Both the position numbers and the translations under genes were made by a program. The notes below the pieces were generated by a model. The model did not search any database and was not told where the DNA came from. It saw only the letters and a program-made list of their open reading frames with translations. Positions 56,294-64,000 of a stretch of 64,000 nt of DNA are shown here, piece after piece. Origin of the DNA: Pyrenochaeta sp. MPI-SDFR-AT-0127 (taxonomy: Eukaryota > Ascomycota > Dothideomycetes > Pleosporales > Cucurbitariaceae); NCBI GenBank assembly GCA_020747015.1, contig JAGTJM010000004.1, positions 248,001 to 312,000 of the forward strand, given 5' to 3'. Each line of letters starts with the position of its first letter. The first letter of the stretch is position 1.

Positions 56294-59200
56294 CTAAATA
56301 CTCGGACCCATGGCCTCCCTCATTTGCTCTTCCTTCGCCTTGATGTTCAGCTCATTCATCTCTCTGTCGCTGTCTCCTTCATCCACACAATCGCACCCAA
56401 ATCTCTTCCTGAACTCGTACGGAGGTAGCCCTTCCAGCTTCTCCAGCGCAGCTTGACTAGCCCTGACACGCGCATACCTACCACTCTGTCCCAGAGAATA
56501 GAAATGCACCTTGTTATGGATCACAACCATTGCTGCAATCGCTTTTCCCTTTCCTGGAATGATGGTTTCCGTCTCAAGTGCGCCCATGCGCCAGTTGCTA
56601 CAGCCAAAGTTGATAGAAAGAAGGCGGCCGACACGGGTGGTGGGATGATTAGAAGCGAAGTTCTCGTAAGATTCGAGCGTCATATCCGTGAAGAAGGGTT
56701 TGAGGTGTAATTCAAAGAAACGTTGCACCACGTTGAAGTCAAATTCTGAGTCCACAAAGATTGCCGCAACATACGCTTCGATCACGTCGGCCAGACACTT
56801 GGGTGGCTCGCTGGCGGTGACCCAGTAGTCCACAGCTCCATTGGCTTCACGCTCAGCTTCTTCAATTCCCGTGATATAGTCACGAATCTGCGCGCTTAGC
56901 ACGGCAGTGTTCTGCTTGAGATGTGTGTGCCAGCCTAGTTTGGCACAAACAGCACCTAGGAATTTGTTCGAGACCATAGGTGTTTTGTGCTCGGTAAGCC
57001 ATTGGGGGTCTTTATCAGGGTACTTGTAGAACAGGTGTATAATGAATGCCATGTCCAGAAGCGAATCTCCAAGAAACTCGAGGCGTTGGTAGTTTGGAAT
57101 ATGCTCAAACATATATGGGTATGAAGGATGAGTGAAAGCCGATCTGACAAGCCGAGGATATTTGAAGTGGTACGGGTGTATGTTCTCAATCTGCTGGGCA
57201 GCATTCATCATTGCGGCTGTTGCTTCGACCACTTGGTACTTTGGTTTAACGTATGCGGCATAGTAATCTGCCCATTCGGACATCAAGTGATCTTTGCTGT
57301 TCACGAACAGCTTCACCGCTTTAACGGCCTCGTTCCAGTTTTCTGGATACCATGTGCCATCTTTGTGATGTTCCAAAAATGCAGCACCAATGAAGGCTTC
57401 ACAAACGTCGGCAATGCTCTTGTCACCAAGGTTATGAGTGAGTTTTAGCCAGTCCTCCTCACTCTTGTTCATCCCTTTACCCCTCAGAAGCTTCAGGCTT
57501 TCTGGATACCATGTTCGACTATGTAATGTCAGTATCCTGCTTCAAGATATATTATAGAACGTACCGGGAAAATGCTTCGGTGCGAATGTATTTGCAAAGC
57601 TGTAGGTCTCGCTCTGGATCGTCGGCGGAGTGGTCCTTCTTCTCACCTATTGCAGTGTCCATGAGGTTTTGATTGCACAGCATGACCATGCGACGGACGT
57701 GAAACTCGAACTCATCCTCGTCAGGTTGCTGCACAAAAACAGCTATTGATGTTGCCATCTTTAGGAAACAGTCACCCAAAAACTCAAGTCGTTCATAATT
57801 TGGACCCATGCCACTCTTAAAGTTGATCTTCTCTTCGTCATGCTCGTCAGAGTTGTCAGAGTCTTTGGTTAAAGCTTCCAAAGCTAGAGCAGGGCCAATG
57901 TCCAAATCCAGCTTGCTACAAGCATCCAGAGCAATGAGATAGCCCTCGAACCGATGAAGGATGGCCGGAAGTGTATAGCACATGACAACGAAAGGTGTTG
58001 CGATCTACAAACTAATGAGCGGTGTGCTAGGGATATAAACAGGGTTCTTACATGTGAGATACGCAAAGGCTGAGGACAAATGTAAGTTTTGATATCATCA
58101 AACTCCATCTTTTCCTTTTCTTCGACGCGAGCGAGGTGGTTTCGTCGGAAAGGGATCTTGTCTACCTCTAGCACGGGTTGTGACAGATCCCACCTGGAGA
58201 CATTACGACTCTTCCGCCACCTGCTATCAGTGTAGTCCAAGATACTACTCATGAACTTGTGGTTCTGTCGAGACACATTTGCAGGAATTGGATCTTGCGG
58301 TTTGAGATTTGTTGCCTGACACTTCGAGTAGTACCGTCTACCTCCATTCATGGGATCTACAAAGTACTTGTCAATCAAGTCGTCTACCTTCGTCTCAGAA
58401 GTCCATTGCCATGCAGGCTCCTTGGAGACATTGCGTATCTGTTCGATGTCTAGAACTTGTTCGAGCTTGCTTGATGACGACACTGCTGAGACTTGACTCA
58501 ATCGCACAGGCGCGATCCAGTAGGACATTTTTGGAACATCGTATTCGTAAACCTTGTTGTATATATCTTCGTATAGACGCAAAGTAAACTTTGTGAGAAC
58601 TTCTAGAAGTTCCGTGTTCAAAGACTGTGGGGCAGCAGAAGGCAATGAGACAATGTTAGACGGACGGCCGCTGGTGAGATAAATTGGGAAGTTCGGCAAC
58701 CGTGGGAATGGTTGTCGGGTTAGTAGAGCAAATGGCTGATGCGGCCGATCAAGGCCAGCATCGACATCAATAATTGTAAAATATAGCTGCTGAGGGGTTG
58801 TACCGCGACCAAGCGTCCAGTATTCGGGCTTGATAAGCATTGGGTACTTGCCCTTCTTCCCGCCCAAGGCGAGTTGGGCGTTCCTGTGTTCCGGTAGCAA
58901 CTTCGTAAGGGTAGGAAGAAGATGCTCGTTTAAATGCCCTCTCCGGCGAAGATCGAGACACATTTTGAATGCCGCTGAGCATCGGGCAATTGCCTTTTTA
59001 CCTTGAACATCACCCGTAATGGAGATGACAGGTGAGCCCTCTGGAAGGATCACCTCACATACGAAGCCTCTTCGCCGTGGGTTGCGATCATCGTAATTCA
59101 TCTCAGGACATATAACGTAGTTCGGCTGCAGCATAGTAGCATGTCCAGGATATGGCCATGTTGCTACAAAGTGGTTGAGAATGGACAAACTTGAACTATA

Positions 59201-61178
59201 GGTAAGTTTTGCGCCAGAAGCAGGATCAATGTAACTTGGGAAAAGTCTGTCCTCGAACGCCAGTAACTCACTGCCGTCCTTAGCAAAATCAGCAATCTTA
59301 CGATCTTGCGAGAGATCTTGGCAGAACTTCCTCATTACTTGTTCATCATAGCGTACGTCCATAATTCTCTCCCTGTGATCATGGTTGCCGTCTTCGAGCA
59401 TATGCAGATACTTCGAATTCCGGTGCCTCGCTCGACCCCTGGACTGCACATATGCGATCATGGTGCGGTACAAATCGAAGCGTACAACAAGATTACATTG
59501 TGGTATGTCGAGGCCCTCCTCCGCGACAGAGGTAGCGAACAGACAGTTCAACTCTCCTCGCCGAAACTTAGCCACCGTCAAGAACTGATTGCGCATTGAG
59601 ACGTTCTGCTCATCAGCACGATTATTGATGCCGACCAGCATATCGCAATGAAGGTTGCTCCCACCAATATGGTCGAATATGAGTTTGAGCAACCGAGCTG
59701 TCTGCCGCTGCTCAACGAAAACGATGCACCGGGCTTCATCACTTCTTTCATAATACAAGTTGAGCCAGTAGTGAAGACGCTGGACCTTTGAACTCACGTC
59801 CTCATCGCTAAGGGTAGGTTTCCCAATGTCATATTGCTGCACATATTCTGCTGCCTCCTTAAGTCGCTCAAGTTGGCTGTCCCACTCCCTTGTGGAGTCG
59901 CCCTTCTTGGTTCTGTTGTATTTGGACTGTTCACGATTCTGGAGTTTGGAACTCTGCTCGTCGGCAAAGGCGAAGGACCAGTACATATCGGAAGCCCAGC
60001 GTCCAAGTTCAGAGGCATGTCGCTTGGATGCTTTGAAGAACTTTTGAAAAGCTGTAATGTCCCCGTATCTAGCTTTTACTTGTTGGTGGAAGGGAGTTTC
60101 GTACTCGTTCCGAAGTCGTGTGTACACTGCCACTTCTTCGTCTGGTCGACTGATGCTGTTTGAGGCAAGCGTGCTGTCAGTGGTGGTAGCGATTCTAGCG
60201 TGGAGCAATTTCTCGAGGTCACTTGCTGCTTCTCGGATGTGATCGGATGAAAATCCCCTTACGTCGACTGGCGAAGCCGTCATGCCGAAGATGCGGGGTC
60301 TTTTGGAGATGTCGAGCTCGTGCGTATAAAAATCCTTCATTAGGCGAGCGTAAGGATGGTTGCTTTTGGCGTGATGAGCTTCATCGAATATAAGAAGGTT
60401 GGTCCGAGCCACGCTCATGAACGAATGCATCATGCACTGAACAAGAACTTCAGCCGTGCAAACTATGACCATGTTGTCAGCAAAAAGTTTTTGCCACGTT
60501 GACTTGGACCACAGAGAAGCGCCCATGGCACCGCAAATGCCCTCGACTTTTTGGTCGAGACCGCATTTCAGTACATTCGCTTGTTGGAAGACAAGGTTGA
60601 CCGAGTCGACCTAGGAGAAGTTAGTCAAGTAGTAGAAAAACCAAGTAATGTCTCACGAGGAAAAAGGCAATTTTGGGGGCGGCTCCTCTGGCACGAAGAT
60701 CAAGCTCTTCCTCCAATATGTGACGAAGTAGGAGCGTTGCAATATGAGTCTTGCCAGACCCAGTGTCCAACACAGCAATAATGTTTTCCTTCTTTGCCCT
60801 TTGGAAGAGCTCAGTTTGGTAGTCCCGGGGGTTAGTGATGCGGACCGTTGTCTCCTGTTGCGCAAGGATATCGGCAATGGATAAATGTCCTTCATTGGCA
60901 CCTTTCGAAGTGGCTTCATCGACTTCTTTCTGCGTTAAATGAGCACTTATATTAGCGGCAAAAGCTCTCATGAGCTCGTTCTGCGCCCTTCGCTTCTCTG
61001 AGGTCGTACTCGGTCCATGTGCACGCGGAATGTCCGCGTCAACTTCTTCGTCATCGTCACTGTCGGATCGTTGTCTGTCTTCGGCGTGTCCTTTCACCTC
61101 TCCTAGCACACATGATGCGCTCAACTCACAAGAAGAGACGAGTACATCCTGCGCTTTGCCGATTCGTACAGAGGCCAT
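56294..61178 (-). CDS. DCL1: Dicer-like protein 1 (DEAD/H helicase, Dicer fold, two RNase III domains)
   Basis: Cuts long double-stranded RNA into small RNAs for RNA silencing. Exons on the minus strand: 61178-60657, 60610-58052, 58004-57565 and 57518-56294, total 1,581 residues in phase (an upstream Met at 61241 would add 21). Helicase motifs: VLDTGSGKTHIA near 134, LLIFDEAHHAKS, FGMTASPVDV, ATSVAEEGLDIPQCNLVVRFD and YVQSRGRARH. The Dicer dimerisation fold follows (ARCSAAFKMCLDLRRRGHLNEHLLP). RNase IIIa has NYERLEFLGDCFLKMA, and RNase IIIb has RLEFLGDSLLDMAF and KCLADVIEAYVAAIFVDS with acidic metal ligands intact. A C-terminal dsRNA-binding-like region follows. Length and C-terminal layout fit Dcl1 better than the shorter Dcl2, but the paralogue call is inference. 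Confidence 0.9.
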
Positions 61179-61618
61179 CTTCACAAGACGCAATGCTGAG
61201 AAGAGCGATTTTTGAAGAGCACGAGTAAAAGAAGAAGGCAAGAGATGCAGTCGCTGAAGGCGAGAAAGTGTATCAAGTCACTCGGGGAGTGAGGGTGAGA
61301 GCAGTCTGCTACTGTTTGTGTACGCAACTTCGCATTTCCCCAGCGAGCAAACAGAGCAAGTATCCGTCACGACGAGTTCATTCAGTGCGTCGGATCCCCC
61401 AAACCCTGATTTAATGAGAAACGCGGACCGCACAGATTCAAGAAATATCGTCACCTCTGAACACAAGATATCTCATGCGGACTGTCCATGGCAAGGTGGG
61501 GTACACGGTTTTGGATGAAGAGCGCTGAGTCATCCTCACCAAATCACGTGTTCGATCTCCAAGCTGCTTCCACAGCATCTTCAACCTCGATACAACATCT
61601 CCCACCAACATTTTCAAG
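61179..61618. promoter_or_regulatory. Shared promoter region, DCL1 and TAP42
   Basis: About 440 bp between the divergent start codons. A CACGTG-like core (TCACGTGTT) lies at about 61543-61551 and could bind a bHLH factor; its use is unproven. Confidence 0.4.
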
Positions 61619-62826
61619 ATGGCAAATGAACCACAAAATATAAGAGGACTCTTCCTGAGCGCTGAGCGAGCACAAAAAGAGCTATCTTCATCTTATGATT
61701 CGAACAGTCCCACATATCAAGAAAACCTCAGCGTCGCCATCGCCACCTTCGAAGAATGCCTCAAGCTATCAAAACAAGTTTCGCTCTTTAGTCCAAATGA
61801 GACTTTGGAGGACATCTCATCTTCTGAACTACAGTAAGTTTCAAAGCACTAGTATTCCAAGCCCTTAGTCTTGGTCGTATCAATCCTCTGGCTTGGCTTA
61901 CCAATTTCCTAGATACATGACGATCAACTATCACTTGGCAGAACTTGTGCAAAAGATATTTAGTACAGATATAGCTGTCAGAAAGCAAAACCTACTGCGA
62001 GCGCGGGGGCACTATGAGCGATTTCTGAAGCTCTTAGATTCGTATGATCTGCTTGGCAAGGCGGATGCAAAGCTCTTCGAAACGTACACCGAAGATAAGA
62101 ACAACTTCTCGACAGCAAGCATGCGGGATGCCGCGGCAAGGCGTGACGCCAAGATTACAAGATTTCGAGAGGAGAAAGAGCTGAAAAGGAAACTTGAGGT
62201 AACGTCGCGCCTTTTTTGCTTTTAGTGACGAAACGGAAGCTAACTTACGCGAGTAGTTTCTTCAACAAAACCCCAAGCTTGCGGAGCAGGATGAGCAAGT
62301 GGTCCGAGAGTTACATCTGACAGACCTAGCGTTCAGGGTTCATCAAACTTTCCAGTCCTTGGAGTCTATGGCCCAGGAACTCCATATCATCTCGCTAGCG
62401 CCACCCGCGCCCCCACAGGGGCAATCTGGCCCCACGCCAGATGGTCGTCAGGACGGGAGAGACAAGGACAACTACAGTGAACGCCTCGATGGGCAAGTAG
62501 CTGGGCTCAGGTATTCTGGGCCAATCTTGAGCAGCGACGGAAAACCCATGCGTCCGTTCACGCTACTGGATAGTAGACAAACACTGACGAAGAATGTTTT
62601 CCGCCCCGATCATAGTCTTCCAACCATGACGATTGATGAGTATCTCGAAGAGGAGAAGCGAAGAGGCGGCATAATTGAAGGGGGCGGCCCACAGTCCGAG
62701 ATTCGACCTGAAGTTGACGAGGACGATCTTGCCCTTGCTGACGAAGAGACAATGAAGCAACGTGCATGGGACGAGTACGTAGAGGCAAACCCCAAGGGCT
62801 CTGGCAATACATTGAACAGAGGATAA
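61619..62826 (+). CDS. TAP42: PP2A-associated protein Tap42 (alpha4 family)
   Basis: Binds the catalytic subunits of PP2A-type phosphatases and links them to TOR signalling. Exons are 61619-61833, 61913-62198 and 62257-62826, total 356 residues. The N-terminal helical repeat domain includes LIQ-free text such as TFEECLKLSKQVSLFSPNET and, after intron 1, YMTINYHLAELVQKI, which is strongly family-like. Further on are ARGHYERFLKLLDSYDLL and RDAKITRFREEKELKRKLE. The C-terminal region has the conserved MRPFTLLDSRQTLTKNVFRP and PTMTIDEYLEEEKRRGGIIEGGG, ending in an acidic stretch. Its partner phosphatase is encoded at 38154-39408. Confidence 0.94.
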
Positions 62827-62947
62827 GCGGGAGGCATCGTTGTTGTCAGATACCCTATAGAGCAATTCTTGTGCTTACGATTGTCGCAACCATCTATGAT
62901 GCACAGCAACTAGTGAGTTCGTTGCCCATTCTTGTCCGTGACTAGAA

Positions 62948-63901
62948 CTATTGCAGTTCTCCTATCCTCTCTGGTGCTAGCTCAGGCCATTTCTCTGTGA
63001 TCAGCGCAAACAGTGCTTCGGATAGCACGTTATAGCCCTTTACATCCAGATGCAATCCATCAGTGAACCATCCCTTCCCAAACGACTTGGCTCCTATAAG
63101 CCCACAACCCGGGCCCATCTCTTCATCCAAGCCCTCTCCACTTCCATCTTCATTCAGCCTTGCATCAACAAGCCTTCTCCATAGATTCAACCCTACGACC
63201 CGTCCCGTCTCCTCATACTCCCCAGCAATCTGCATGACTCCTTCCGCATACCTCTTCTTGCTCATATACGTCTTGTATATTGGTCCTTCCTTCTTCCACC
63301 AATTTGAGTCCTCGACCTGCTCTTCCGTCATGCCAGGATCTTTTGCAGGCGCTTGACGGCTGATTGGCGGGGGCGTGATGAGCACAATCTTTGTGTTTGC
63401 CATGGCGTCTTGGGTGAGAATTGTTTCCACGAAGCCGCGGATGTTTGCTTCAAATTTGACCCAAGGGACGTACTCAGAGTCCCCGATTATGGCGGCGTCG
63501 TTTGCACCGACGAAGATGGTGAAGAGGAGCGTGGGTGGGAAACCGTCTGTTGTTGCGCGATGAATGATGCGGTCAAAGTCACTTTTTAACATTGTTGAAG
63601 TGTAGCTACATACTGGTATCAATATCTGCATGTTACGCTTGTATGCCTTGGATGTATATGTACCCTGCCTGACCTGTTCCTCGAAGTCAGCATTTACACA
63701 ACAATCAACAAGCAAGTTTTGGGAAGCACTATCGTCGGCATTCAAAGTTCCAGAAACAGTACCTTCGTTCAAAATATTGGCCTTTCCTGCATACTTCTTT
63801 TCGAGAAACCAACCAAAGCCTTCCGTTTTTTCACTGAAGCTCCATTCTGTCAAGGATGCGCCGAAAAGGACAAACTCTGGAAGCGCTGTCGAGGACGTCA
63901 T
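62948..63901 (-). CDS. SGNH-hydrolase esterase, Iah1-like
   Basis: Related to isoamyl acetate-hydrolysing esterase Iah1, which cleaves acetate esters. Exons on the minus strand are 63901-63763 and 63612-62948 (267 residues); the 150-bp intron stays open, so the frame can also be read through without it. The proposed junction gives NEVCSYTSTMLKSDFDRI, corresponding to the usual NEGYSGYTS... segment. Block I is LFGASLTEWSF: the nucleophile Ser is present but the preceding Asp of the usual GDS is Ala. Block III is FVGANDA with the Asn, and block V is FTDGLHLDVKGY with Asp and His, so the catalytic residues appear retained. A further upstream Met lies at 63922. The remaining 63902-64000 is promoter. 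Confidence 0.85.
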   Translation of the reverse strand: MTSSTALPEFVLFGASLTEWSFSEKTEGFGWFLEKKYAGKANILNEGTVSGTLNADDSASQNLLVDCCVNADFEEQVRQGTYTSKAYKRNMQILIPVCSYTSTMLKSDFDRIIHRATTDGFPPTLLFTIFVGANDAAIIGDSEYVPWVKFEANIRGFVETILTQDAMANTKIVLITPPPISRQAPAKDPGMTEEQVEDSNWWKKEGPIYKTYMSKKRYAEGVMQIAGEYEETGRVVGLNLWRRLVDARLNEDGSGEGLDEEMGPGCGLIGAKSFGKGWFTDGLHLDVKGYNVLSEALFALITEKWPELAPERIGELQ

Positions 63902-64000
63902 GGCTGTGATGTAGTATTTCAATGTGTTAAGCTGCTGAATCTGGAATTAGGACCATTTGAGATGCGTTGGATCAATATTCGAAGTGCTTGCAACAAGAGG

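Noticed and set aside
1..64000. Transposable element, viral insertion, biosynthetic gene cluster or CRISPR array
   Set aside because: No transposase, integrase, reverse transcriptase, polyketide synthase, peptide synthetase or spaced direct repeats were found; the only tandem repeats are the three coding arrays listed.

Overview
The window is nuclear DNA of a filamentous ascomycete. It has dense protein genes with short GT-AG introns (mostly about 45-150 bp), fungus-specific families (DASH subunit Dad1, GH72 glucanosyltransferase, Anp1 mannosyltransferase, Dicer-like 1, NACHT-WD40 STAND protein, cyanamide hydratase) and no bacterial-style operons. Overall style (compact introns, gene content, protein wording) is most like a Dothideomycete, probably Pleosporales; that placement is inference. 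I see no transposase, reverse transcriptase, rRNA, CRISPR array or convincing tRNA gene.

Layout. 0-9.4 kb: cyanamide hydratase interrupted by a 1-kb intron-like segment, a DHA2-type MFS transporter, a class I glutamine amidotransferase and a Ynd1-like Golgi apyrase. 9.9-16.2 kb, the accessory-looking part: a three-exon NACHT-WD40 STAND protein with almost identical WD repeats, and a lineage-restricted F-box-like protein. 16.7-32.1 kb, housekeeping: Rpb8, DUF4743-Nudix hydrolase, TYW2/Trm12 (with an internal repeat array), Sen34, Dad1, Rho4, Lcb3, TYW1 and a large uncharacterised membrane protein. 33.6-46.3 kb: MDR oxidoreductase, Ulp1 SUMO protease, PP2A catalytic subunit, secreted cupredoxin with a Pro/Ala/Glu tail, GH72 enzyme, exosome subunit Mtr3. 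46.3-48.4 kb: the longest gene-free stretch. 48.4-64 kb: Anp1, Gea-type Arf GEF, Dicer-like 1, Tap42, Iah1-like SGNH esterase.

Functional links. Two enzymes of wybutosine synthesis (TYW1, TYW2) and a tRNA-splicing endonuclease subunit (Sen34) lie within about 10.5 kb. PP2A catalytic subunit and its binding partner Tap42 are about 22 kb apart. Gea (Golgi Arf activation), Anp1 (Golgi mannan), Ynd1 (Golgi nucleotide diphosphatase) and the GH72 enzyme all feed secretion or wall building. Many genes are head-to-head pairs with 250-620 bp between start codons, so most gene-free stretches are shared promoters.

Exon limits were worked out by hand from reading frame, splice motifs and conserved protein motifs, and most were checked for phase. 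The weakest starts are those of Anp1, Ulp1 and the cupredoxin's first exon. No searches were run; family names rest on motif recognition.
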